DNA of 28,000 nucleotides from CAYFHQ01 sp964342805. GTDB taxonomy: Bacteria; Bacillota; Clostridia; Peptostreptococcales; Acidaminobacteraceae. Positions 1-6,783 of the stretch are shown here, piece by piece; the first letter of the stretch is position 1; every line of letters starts with the position of its first letter. The notes beneath the pieces were generated by a model. That model had not been told where the DNA came from. It saw only the letters and a program-made list of their open reading frames with translations, and did no database searches. Location of the stretch: NCBI GenBank assembly GCA_964342805.1, contig CAYFHQ010000044.1:1-28000 (forward strand), written 5' to 3'. Position numbers and translations under genes: made by a program.

Positions 1-38
1 TTTGCTATGATTTTTATTTTCTAAAGTTGAAAGTTGAA

Positions 39-458
39 TTATGCAATTTCCTCAACTAATAGATTATCTATAATGCTATTAATTTCATTTTTGTAGAATT
101 GTGATTTTAAATCCTCTTCAAGAATATTAAATTCCTCATGGTACATAGGTAATACATTTTTAAAATTGGAAATCTTTTTTAGCGAGTTCCTTTTTTCTTC
201 AATTGTGTTCAAATTATAGCTCTCAACTTGAAATAAGGGATATGAGAGCAGATCATTTCTAAGTTTGTTTTGCATAACGAAGTCCTTTTCTCCTAATAAA
301 TTGTAACAGTCATTGAATTCAATATAATTCTTATTTTCGAAATGAATTTTTGCGTCATCATATAGTTGTTCTGGACTTTCTCCGATACAACCAGTTAGTG
401 ATAAGCATAGAGTCATAATCGTAACGATTATAACAAGTTTTATATTCATAATTTTCAT
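39..458 (-). CDS. small lipoprotein, function unknown
   Basis: I chose the ATG at 458 because a GGAGGG site lies 7 bases upstream of it. The frame stays open to 533, but that extension would run through a hairpin. The protein is 139 residues. It has a short basic start, a hydrophobic stretch and a lipobox (LSLTGC, Cys24), so it should be exported and lipidated on the outer face of the membrane. The mature part is mostly charged helix with many Asn, Glu, Lys and Tyr. The segment near residues 28-50 (SPEQLYDDAKIHFENKNY) vaguely resembles a TPR-like helix pair, but that is only an impression. No family was recognised. The gene is AT-rich, unlike the mrp operon that follows divergently, and resembles the right end of the window in composition. 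Confidence that it is coding is good; its function is unknown. Confidence 0.7.
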   Translation of the reverse strand: MKIMNIKLVIIVTIMTLCLSLTGCIGESPEQLYDDAKIHFENKNYIEFNDCYNLLGEKDFVMQNKLRNDLLSYPLFQVESYNLNTIEEKRNSLKKISNFKNVLPMYHEEFNILEEDLKSQFYKNEINSIIDNLLVEEIA

Positions 459-525
459 TTTCATACCCTCCATTTTCAAAGTAATAGGATTATAATTCTT
501 AAATTTGGTAATTTCAAAAAAAAGA

Positions 526-553
526 AAAATCACGAACGGAAATTCGTGATTTT
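526..553. terminator. perfect 11-bp hairpin, terminator-like on both strands
   Basis: An 11-base arm (526-536, AAAATCACGAA) pairs perfectly with 543-553 around a 6-base loop. The arms end in A and T runs, so it could act as an intrinsic terminator in either direction. It lies between two divergent genes, where a terminator is not expected. It may be left from a lost gene or may insulate the mrp promoter region. Confidence 0.5.
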
Positions 554-743
554 AATCCTAATTTGAATGAGTATTTTATGTGAAATATCATGAGATTTTT
601 CAGTGATAATTACATTATCAACTTCAAAACGGAAGCCGTTGCAGAATACCTTTCTCCTTTTTTGAAACTTTTCCTATAGAAGTCAGGCAAAGCGTTATCA
701 TCAGCGGTCTTCGGGTATGATTAGATACACGAAAGGAGTTCCA

Positions 744-1244
744 ATGACAACCTGGCTAGCAAAACATGCACCCTGGCTCTTTTTACTTACAGCCATCTGG
801 TGTATTTTACAAGGCAGTATTACCCTTCTGCATCTTTCTTTAGGCCTGCTCATGGCCATTCTTGCCCTACTCATTAGCCAACACCTGGTTTTAGATAACA
901 CAGTGGCGGACACCTATCCCCTGCCTCTGGGGCGCATCATAAGATATGGTTTTCTTTTGCTTGTCGAAATCTATCGGTCTGGTTTTTCCACCATCCAAGC
1001 TGTGGTCACCGGTCGGATTCGTCCCATGATCGTTACCATTGACACGGGGTTGGAAGCCCACTACCTGCGCCTTGTCCTGGCCAACTCCATTACCCTGACA
1101 CCGGGAACCATTACCCTGGACCTGAGGGACCAGGAGCTGACGGTCCTTTGGCTACGGGGGACAACCCTGAGTCGGGAAGAGGCAGGTCAGGAGATCAAGG
1201 GGGCTTTGGAAGTGGCCCTAAAGAAATGGGAGGTGGGCAAGTGA
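744..1244 (+). CDS. mrpE: MrpE/MbhA-like Na+/H+ antiporter subunit
   Basis: This is subunit E of a multisubunit cation/proton antiporter, equivalent to MbhA of membrane-bound hydrogenases. The start at 744 is set by AAAGGAG five bases upstream; an ATG at 717 has no such site. The product is 166 residues, normal for MrpE. Residues 10-50 form two hydrophobic helices, another follows near 68-85, and the family hallmark LANSITLTPGTITLDL lies at about residues 113-128, before a short cytoplasmic tail. It is the first gene of an eight-gene operon, and its stop overlaps the next start by four bases, suggesting translational coupling. MrpE is thought to help assemble or stabilise the complex in the membrane. 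No convincing promoter was seen in the roughly 200 bases upstream. Confidence 0.92.
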   Translation: MTTWLAKHAPWLFLLTAIWCILQGSITLLHLSLGLLMAILALLISQHLVLDNTVADTYPLPLGRIIRYGFLLLVEIYRSGFSTIQAVVTGRIRPMIVTIDTGLEAHYLRLVLANSITLTPGTITLDLRDQELTVLWLRGTTLSREEAGQEIKGALEVALKKWEVGK

Positions 1245-1489
1245 TTTATCTGTATATCCTCATAGGAGCCATGATCGCCTCTGCCCTTCGGGCTGTGATT
1301 GGTCCTTCCATTTGGGACCGACTCCTGGGGGTCAACCTGGTCAACACCAAGCTGGTCATGCTCATTGTGCTCCTGGCCCTGGTCCAAGACCAAGAAATGT
1401 TTCTGGACATTGCCTTGGTATTTGGCCTGCTGGGCTTTATTGGCACTGTATTTTTCGCAATTTCTCTAGAAAGAAAGAGGACCGAATGA
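1241..1489 (+). CDS. mrpF: MrpF/MbhB-like antiporter subunit
   Basis: A short three-helix membrane protein of 82 residues, the usual size for MrpF. The start is GTG at 1241, overlapping the mrpE stop (GTGA), with GGAGG seven bases upstream. Longer in-frame starts would place a non-hydrophobic Gly-rich leader in front. Residue Asp26 in the segment WDRLLGVN matches the conserved acidic position of the family. Hydrophobic segments cover about residues 2-20, 32-50 and 54-75. In Mrp and Mbh complexes this subunit packs with MrpG and the MrpA C-terminal pieces in the part linked to sodium transport. It is coupled to mrpG by an ATGA overlap. Confidence 0.9.
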   Translation: MIYLYILIGAMIASALRAVIGPSIWDRLLGVNLVNTKLVMLIVLLALVQDQEMFLDIALVFGLLGFIGTVFFAISLERKRTE

Positions 1490-1788
1490 TTCTAACTTAC
1501 TTAGGCCATGGTTTGATTATCCTAGGCCTCCTCTTTATCCTCATAAGCGTGCTTGGGATCTACCGGTTTGACCATTTTTATCCCCGCATACTCGTCGCGT
1601 CTAAAATCGACACCGTGGGCAACATCACCCTCATGGTGGGCGTGATCCTCCTCCGTGGGTTTTCTTGGTTTTCCCTCAAGGTCTTCTTTGTTCTCTTGCT
1701 CATGACCTTGATCAATCCCCTGGTCACCCACACCCTGGCCCGGTCGGCCTACCGCAGTGGCGTCCACGTGGAAAAGGAGTCTCCATGA
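1486..1788 (+). CDS. mrpG: MrpG/MbhC-like antiporter subunit
   Basis: MrpG family subunit of 100 residues with three predicted membrane helices. The ATG at 1486 overlaps the mrpF stop. The segment GIYRFDHFYPRILVASKIDT (about residues 24-43) corresponds to the family signature between helices 1 and 2, in which an Arg-Phe/Leu-x-D-x-Y-x-R core is followed by a Lys-x-D/x-T-G turn. The C-terminus (THTLARSAYRSG) is the usual basic end. It works as part of the multisubunit cation/proton antiporter in the cytoplasmic membrane. It is tightly packed between mrpF and the MbhD-like gene, which starts on its stop codon. Confidence 0.9.
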   Translation: MILTYLGHGLIILGLLFILISVLGIYRFDHFYPRILVASKIDTVGNITLMVGVILLRGFSWFSLKVFFVLLLMTLINPLVTHTLARSAYRSGVHVEKESP

Positions 1789-2312
1789 AGCCCATCAGCT
1801 TGATCTTTCTCATCGTTATGGCCATTATGGCCCTTCACACCCAGCGACTCCGCAGGGCCGTCCTCTTCATGGGCTTGTTCTCCCTGTCCATTTCCTTTGT
1901 CTATCTGGTCTACCAGGCGCCGGACGTGGCCATAGCTGAAGCCATTATTGGCAGCGCCTTTGCCACTGTCCTTTACTTGGTCGCCCTGCAGAAATACAAG
2001 GTCTTTACCGTCTACCTCATTGTGGGGAATGTGGAAGACCAAAAGGAAAAACAGCAACTACAATACCTCAAAAAGTACATTGAAACCTTTTGCGCCATCC
2101 AGGAGCTGGAACCCATTTTTATCTATACGGAAATGGACCGCAAGGCCATTGTGGCCGACCACGAGTACGAATTGATCGTGGAGGTCGGTGAACGGAACTT
2201 TCTGCTCTATGGCCATCCTGAAAACATGAAGATCGACCAGTTGCAAACCTACATCGCTGCGATCCACCACGGCGAGCTATTTCTGGACTACCACAGGGAG
2301 GAGGACCTATGA
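1785..2312 (+). CDS. MbhD-like (DUF4040) subunit with a soluble C-terminal extension
   Basis: The first 70 or so residues are three hydrophobic helices with the motif YLVYQAPDVAIAEAIIGSAF (about residues 40-59). That matches MbhD and the C-terminal part of MrpA (DUF4040), where conserved acidic residues sit on the sodium pathway. The start at 1785 overlaps the mrpG stop and has AAGGAG five bases upstream. The protein is 175 residues, and the last hundred or so (from about VGNVEDQKEK on) are hydrophilic, with predicted alternating helix and strand. I do not recognise this extension; short MbhD proteins lack one. No full-length MrpA is present in the window, so this gene and the next one together replace only the MrpA C-terminal region. 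Confidence 0.82.
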   Translation: MKPISLIFLIVMAIMALHTQRLRRAVLFMGLFSLSISFVYLVYQAPDVAIAEAIIGSAFATVLYLVALQKYKVFTVYLIVGNVEDQKEKQQLQYLKKYIETFCAIQELEPIFIYTEMDRKAIVADHEYELIVEVGERNFLLYGHPENMKIDQLQTYIAAIHHGELFLDYHREEDL

Positions 2313-2575
2313 AGCGCAGACGAAAAATCGCCCTCTACCTGGCAGGGATCACCCTCCTGGTCTTGTGGCGCCATGTCCAGCTCCCCCTGCCCAGTGACCT
2401 GCCTATGAAAACCTGGCTGATCACCCAAAGCTACGTGGCCAGTGGTGGCCACAACGTCGTCACGGCCATTTATCTGGTCTACCGCTACTATGACACCCTC
2501 TTTGAGGCCCTCATGCTCTTGTTCGCCATTATGGGTGTTATGTACTTGTCCGTACACCATGAGGAGGACCTATGA
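2309..2575 (+). CDS. MbhE-like (MrpA C-terminal) subunit
   Basis: A protein of 88 residues with a basic start (MKRRRK), one hydrophobic segment at about 7-22 and a second at about 65-82. The central segment ASGGHNVVTAIYLVYRYYDT is typical of MbhE, which corresponds to the last part of MrpA. The Gly-His-Asn-x-Val-Thr core and the following Arg/Asp are the recognisable pieces. The ATG at 2309 overlaps the preceding stop (ATGA), and its own stop overlaps the mrpB start. With the MbhD-like subunit it should form the membrane bridge between the antiporter subunit and the MrpB/C/F/G cluster. Family identity is judged from sequence pattern and position in the operon. Confidence 0.8.
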   Translation: MKRRRKIALYLAGITLLVLWRHVQLPLPSDLPMKTWLITQSYVASGGHNVVTAIYLVYRYYDTLFEALMLLFAIMGVMYLSVHHEEDL

Positions 2576-2958
2576 ATCGACATTCTGAACTCCTGGCCGC
2601 TTCCATGGGTTTCTTTGCCCCCATTGTCATTTTAGTTGGCCTGTATATCACCATAAACGGTCATATGACTCCTGGAGGTGGCTTTCAGGGTGGCGCGGTC
2701 TTGTCGACCATCTTTATTGTCCGCTACCTGAGCAGGGGACGTGATCAGACCAATTTAGCCCCCATTCAGTTGGCTGAAAAGGGTGTCCTTTTGTTTATCC
2801 TCCTTATTCCACCCTTTATTGGTTTGAGTTACTTGGGACAAGGAGGGGCCTACCTTACCCTCCCCTATATGATCCTCATGAACACCCTGATTGCCCTTAA
2901 GGTTGCCTGTGGGTGTACCATCTTATTTGTTCGATTTATCCACTATGAAGTGAGGTGA
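2572..2958 (+). CDS. mrpB: MrpB/MbhF-like antiporter subunit
   Basis: MnhB/MrpB family membrane subunit of 128 residues with four predicted helices. The key motif HMTPGGGFQGGAVL (about residues 31-44) is diagnostic: the Gly-rich GGGFQGG loop is conserved in MrpB and in the matching part of MrpA. The start at 2572 overlaps the preceding stop. The C-terminus ends just before the mrpC Shine-Dalgarno site. It acts in the membrane as part of the Mrp/Mbh antiporter, where MrpB packs against MrpC and the MrpA C-terminal elements. Confidence 0.92.
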   Translation: MNRHSELLAASMGFFAPIVILVGLYITINGHMTPGGGFQGGAVLSTIFIVRYLSRGRDQTNLAPIQLAEKGVLLFILLIPPFIGLSYLGQGGAYLTLPYMILMNTLIALKVACGCTILFVRFIHYEVR

Positions 2959-2961
2959 CCC

Positions 2962-3339
2962 ATGGACATGATCCTAAACCTGATCAACACCTATATCACG
3001 GGAGAAAACACAGCCCTTGTTCTCTTCTTCATAGGAGTCTACGGCCTCTGTGCCCGCCGCAATATCATTAAAACCATCATTAGTCTGGGGATCATGCAGG
3101 CCGCCGCCATTCTTTTCTTTGTGAGTATGGGGTCTCCCAACCCCAGCGGTCCACCCATTGGACAGGTACTAGGCCCCCAGGTCGCTGACCCCCTGCCCCA
3201 CGCCCTCATGATCACCGCTGTGGTCATTGGGGTTTCCGTGACGGCCCTGTGCCTGACCATGTTCATATCCCAGTACCACGGATATGGGACCACCAACTGG
3301 AACCGCGTACGCAGAAAGAGACGAGAATTGGAGCTGTAA
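2962..3339 (+). CDS. mrpC: MrpC/MbhG-like (NuoK-type) antiporter subunit
   Basis: A NuoK-like three-helix subunit of 125 residues. The ATG at 2962 follows a GAGGTG site. Helices cover about residues 18-30, 37-56 and 80-105. The segment YGLCARRNIIKTIISLGIMQ matches the conserved first and second helices, and PLPHALMITAVVIGVSVTAL matches the last helix, with the Pro-x-x-x-Ala-Leu-x-x-Thr-Ala-Ile/Val pattern seen in MrpC and NuoK. The tail is strongly basic (RVRRKRRELEL), so it probably lies in the cytoplasm. It should sit next to MrpD and form part of the proton path through the complex. The mrpD start follows its stop directly. Confidence 0.92.
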   Translation: MDMILNLINTYITGENTALVLFFIGVYGLCARRNIIKTIISLGIMQAAAILFFVSMGSPNPSGPPIGQVLGPQVADPLPHALMITAVVIGVSVTALCLTMFISQYHGYGTTNWNRVRRKRRELEL

Positions 3340-4929
3340 ATGACCCTGCTAATCCTGGTATTACTGCCCATCCTGACTGGGCTTCTACAATATATCCAGC
3401 CCAAGTCCTGGCCCAACCGGTGGGTCTTGTGGATTGAAGTCCTCCTCCTGGGCCTAACGGTAAACCTCTTGCGAGGCCCGGTGGCAGACTTGCACCTAAC
3501 CGCCCACCCTCTTCCCATTGGGATGCGCCTTCAAGCCAGTCCCTTGACCCTTCACTTTGTCCTCTTGACCAACGTCCTATTCCCCTTGCTCCTCTTGTTT
3601 GCTTCCGGGGAGTCCTACTTCCAAAGGCGCTTTGTCTTTTTATTTATGAGCCTCCAGGGACTTATTGTCGGGGTCTTTGTGTCAGCAGACTTGTTTAACA
3701 TCTACCTGCTCATGGAAGTGGCAACAGTGGTGGCCTCCATCCTCATTATGTATAAAAAGGACTCCATGAGTATCTATGATGGCCTTATTTATTTGGTTTC
3801 CAACATGGTGGCCATGACCTTTTTCTTAATGGGTATTGGCTATATGTATAAGTTAACGGGCATTTTGGACCTCTTCCTTCTTGCGGACTACACACCCCAT
3901 TTGACAGGGACAGACCTGGCCCTGCCTGCTGCTTTTTTGCTGACAGGCGTTTCCCTCAAAGCGGCCATGTTGCCCTTGTTCAGCTGGCTCCCCAAGGCCC
4001 ACGGTACGGCCAGTGCCCCCTCGGTGGTTTCAGCCGTTCTGTCTGCCATATTTGTTAAAACAGGTATTTACCTTTACATCCGTATAGGAGACATGCTCCA
4101 CCTGGGTTCAGACATGAGCTGGCTCTTCCTGGCCATTGGGATCATTACCGCCCTGGCTGGCGTCGGTCTGGCCATGAGCCAAAGGGACCTCAAGCTCTTC
4201 TTGGCCTATTCTACGGTTTCCCAGGTGGGACTGATCATGGCAGGGATCAATACCCCAGGGGCCTATGGCTTTAACGGAGCCATGGTCCACATCTATAGCC
4301 ATGGCCTCTACAAGGGCCTCCTCTTCCTCCTGGCCGGCCTCTTGGTAAACCACTATAGCACCAGGGACATGGAGGATATGCAGGGCCTTTGGCACCGGTC
4401 CAAGTTCTTGAGTTTGGCCCTTTTCATAGGCGGGGTCAATATGATCGGCTTTCCTTTGACCCTGTCCAGTTTGTCCAAGGACCTGATCAGTAAAGGAATG
4501 GCAGGTAGCCCATTTGAATGGATTTTCTTTGCCGTTGGGTGTCTTTCCGTGATTTACCTCTATCGGTTTGTGAAGATTATTCTTCCTCCAAGGTCAAAAG
4601 GGCCTGCGGGGCCAGTGGCTCCCTTTCTAGTAACCTTGAAAGAAGGTTTTGTCGTCACCGCCTTTATCTTGATCCTCCTTGGAGCTTATGGGTGGTCACC
4701 TTACCTGGCCAGTTACATGGGCTTTCAGGTGGTCCCTCTATCTCTTGGAACCAGCCTGGCCAAGTTCCCGGTTCTGGCCTTGCAAATGCTCCTGGGTTTC
4801 TTAATCTTTTACCTGGTAGAGACCAAGAGCCACTGGCTCAGTCGTGTTCGTAAATTTGATTTGAGTTTTAATGGGATTAGTCTGGCCATTGTGACTTTTT
4901 TTGCTGGACTGGTGCTTTATTTCCAATAA
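3340..4929 (+). CDS. mrpD: MrpD/MbhH-like proton-translocating antiporter subunit
   Basis: A 529-residue polytopic protein of the NuoL/M/N-MrpA/D family with about 14 helices. The expected charged residues are visible: Glu126 in LMEVATV, Lys207 and Lys219-His221 in SLKAAMLPLFSWLPKAHG, Lys240, His321 and Lys325 in HGLYKGLLF, and Lys380 near the later broken helix. These form the proton half-channels in relatives. The ATG at 3340 directly follows the mrpC stop. It is the only antiporter-type subunit in the operon, as in Mbh, whereas a classical Mrp system has both MrpA and MrpD. A bidirectional terminator follows. Family identity is near certain; the ion specificity (Na+ or K+ against H+) cannot be read from the sequence. 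Confidence 0.94.
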   Translation: MTLLILVLLPILTGLLQYIQPKSWPNRWVLWIEVLLLGLTVNLLRGPVADLHLTAHPLPIGMRLQASPLTLHFVLLTNVLFPLLLLFASGESYFQRRFVFLFMSLQGLIVGVFVSADLFNIYLLMEVATVVASILIMYKKDSMSIYDGLIYLVSNMVAMTFFLMGIGYMYKLTGILDLFLLADYTPHLTGTDLALPAAFLLTGVSLKAAMLPLFSWLPKAHGTASAPSVVSAVLSAIFVKTGIYLYIRIGDMLHLGSDMSWLFLAIGIITALAGVGLAMSQRDLKLFLAYSTVSQVGLIMAGINTPGAYGFNGAMVHIYSHGLYKGLLFLLAGLLVNHYSTRDMEDMQGLWHRSKFLSLALFIGGVNMIGFPLTLSSLSKDLISKGMAGSPFEWIFFAVGCLSVIYLYRFVKIILPPRSKGPAGPVAPFLVTLKEGFVVTAFILILLGAYGWSPYLASYMGFQVVPLSLGTSLAKFPVLALQMLLGFLIFYLVETKSHWLSRVRKFDLSFNGISLAIVTFFAGLVLYFQ

Positions 4930-4967
4930 CAAAACCCACCAGAGGGAGATCTCCGGTGGGTTTTGTT
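4928..4967. terminator. bidirectional terminator between mrp and hyd operons
   Basis: A 13-bp stem (4928-4940, AACAAAACCCACC) pairs with 4955-4967, and the loop contains the perfect palindrome GGAGATCTCC. T-rich ends on both strands suit termination of the plus-strand mrp operon and the convergent hyd operon. Confidence 0.88.
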
Positions 4968-5018
4968 TGTTGCTATGTGATTCTAGCCCCTCTCAAGAAA
5001 TGCCATGGCCAAATAGCC

Positions 5019-6773
5019 TTAGTCGATTGGGTACGCTTCACGCTTTTTATATGTCGTGTGCAGCAACTCGTGGGACTTGTGGCCGTTTGGCTTGCCCAGG
5101 TAATCGCTGTACAGCTTTTTGATGTCTTCGTTTTGGTGAGACTTACGAACTGCCAGTACAGTGTCTTCTTCGTAAAGTGCCTTTGCACGTTCCTTACGGA
5201 TATCAATGCCACTGTTCAGAACGAATGCTGGTTGCTGTGGCTGGCCACCACCGCATACACAACCGCCGGAGCAGCCCATGATTTCAATGAAGTGGTAGTC
5301 TTTTTCGCCGGACTTCACCATTTCCAGAAGCTTTGTTGCTTCCAGTGTGGAGTGGGCAAGGGCAACCTTCACTTCCATGTCACCAATTTGAACATTGGCT
5401 TCACGGATACCAGCAAGACCACGAACTGCATTGTATTCGAAGTCAGCCAGGTCTTCACCTGTAATGACGTCAGCAACTGTACGTAGGGCAGCTTCCATAA
5501 CACCACCTGTAGCACCGAAGATAACGCCAGCGCCTGAGTAATCGCCGATGAAGTCGTCATCAAAGTTTTCGTCAGGTAGGTTGACAAAGTCCAGACGAGT
5601 CTGCTTAATCATCTTGGCAAGTTCACGTGTCGTTACGACCGCATCTACGTCCCGAAGGCCGTTGACGTTTAGTTCTTCACGGGCAGCTTCTGACTTCTTA
5701 GAAGTACAAGGCATAGCAGAAACCACGAAGATCTTCTTAGGATCAATGTTCTTCTTCTCAGCATAGTAAGACTTGGCAACCGCACCGAACATTTGGGCTG
5801 GAGACTTACAGCTGGATAGGTTGTCCAGGAACTCTGGGTGGTTCAGTTCACAGTGACGAACCCAACCTGGAGAACAAGAAGTGATCATTGGTAGCACGCC
5901 ACCGTTCTGAATACGGTGTAGTAGCTCGTGACCCTCTTCCATTATTGTCAGGTCAGCACCGAAGTTGGTGTCAAATACACGGTCAACGCCCAGACGACGG
6001 ATGGCAGCAACCATACGGCCAGTTACCCGTGTGCCGATTTCAAGACCAAACTCTTCACCTAGGGCAGCACGTACAGCCGGAGCTGTCTGCATAACTACGT
6101 GTGTGTCTGGATCTTCGATTGCGTCCCAAACCCGCTCAATATCAGACTTCTCACGAAGGGCTGCTACTGGACAAACGATCATACACTGGCCACAGTATAC
6201 ACATGGTGCGTCCTTCATGGACACGCCGAAAGCTGGACCAACGATAGTGTCGAAACCACGGTTTTGGAAGTCAAGAACGCCAAGACCCTGGCCTTTTTTA
6301 CAAGCAGACACACAACGGCCACATAGGATACACTTGGACGTGTCACGAACGATGGATGGAGACAGATCGTCAATGATCTCCTCACGCTTTTCGCCCTGGA
6401 AGGCCACGTCGCTAACACCTAGTTCTTCAGAAAGGTTCTGAAGTTCACAGTTGCCGGAACGGGAGCACATCAGGCACTCACGGTTGTGGTTGGCTAGCAG
6501 TAGTTCTGTTGTTGTTTTTCGGGAATCACGAACCCGCTTTGTATTTGTTTTTACGACCATGCCTTCACGTACAGGTAGGACACAAGAAGCCTGAAGGGTA
6601 CGAGCACCCTCTACTTCAACTACACATACACGACATGCGCCGATTTCATTTTGTTCTTTTAGGTAGCAAAGAGTTGGAACATGAATGCCAGCTTCCTTTG
6701 CTGCTTCCAATACGGTACTGGACGCCGGAACTTCCACTTCCATATTGTTGATGGACAGTTTCACCATTTCCAT
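5019..6773 (-). CDS. hydA: [FeFe]-hydrogenase catalytic subunit HydA
   Basis: Catalytic subunit of a soluble multisubunit [FeFe]-hydrogenase that makes or oxidises H2 at the H-cluster. In order: a plant-type 2Fe-2S domain (Cys36, 47, 50, 64), a His-ligated 4Fe-4S site (His96, Cys100, 103, 109), two 4Fe-4S sites (Cys148/151/154/158 and 191/194/197/201), and the H-cluster domain. H-cluster motifs are TSCSPGW (Cys300), MPCTSKK (Cys356) and EIMGCSGGCVCGGGQP (Cys501, Cys505). The position after Cys300, Cys in clostridial CpI-type enzymes, is Ser, and Cys507 is an extra cysteine in motif L3. At 584 residues it is somewhat shorter than HydA of Thermotoga, which has an extra C-terminal Fe-S domain. 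The start at 6773 has GGAGG six bases upstream. It is the last gene of hydC-D-B-A. Confidence 0.96.
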   Translation of the reverse strand: MEMVKLSINNMEVEVPASSTVLEAAKEAGIHVPTLCYLKEQNEIGACRVCVVEVEGARTLQASCVLPVREGMVVKTNTKRVRDSRKTTTELLLANHNRECLMCSRSGNCELQNLSEELGVSDVAFQGEKREEIIDDLSPSIVRDTSKCILCGRCVSACKKGQGLGVLDFQNRGFDTIVGPAFGVSMKDAPCVYCGQCMIVCPVAALREKSDIERVWDAIEDPDTHVVMQTAPAVRAALGEEFGLEIGTRVTGRMVAAIRRLGVDRVFDTNFGADLTIMEEGHELLHRIQNGGVLPMITSCSPGWVRHCELNHPEFLDNLSSCKSPAQMFGAVAKSYYAEKKNIDPKKIFVVSAMPCTSKKSEAAREELNVNGLRDVDAVVTTRELAKMIKQTRLDFVNLPDENFDDDFIGDYSGAGVIFGATGGVMEAALRTVADVITGEDLADFEYNAVRGLAGIREANVQIGDMEVKVALAHSTLEATKLLEMVKSGEKDYHFIEIMGCSGGCVCGGGQPQQPAFVLNSGIDIRKERAKALYEEDTVLAVRKSHQNEDIKKLYSDYLGKPNGHKSHELLHTTYKKREAYPID

Positions 6774-6783
6774 GACAATCCTC

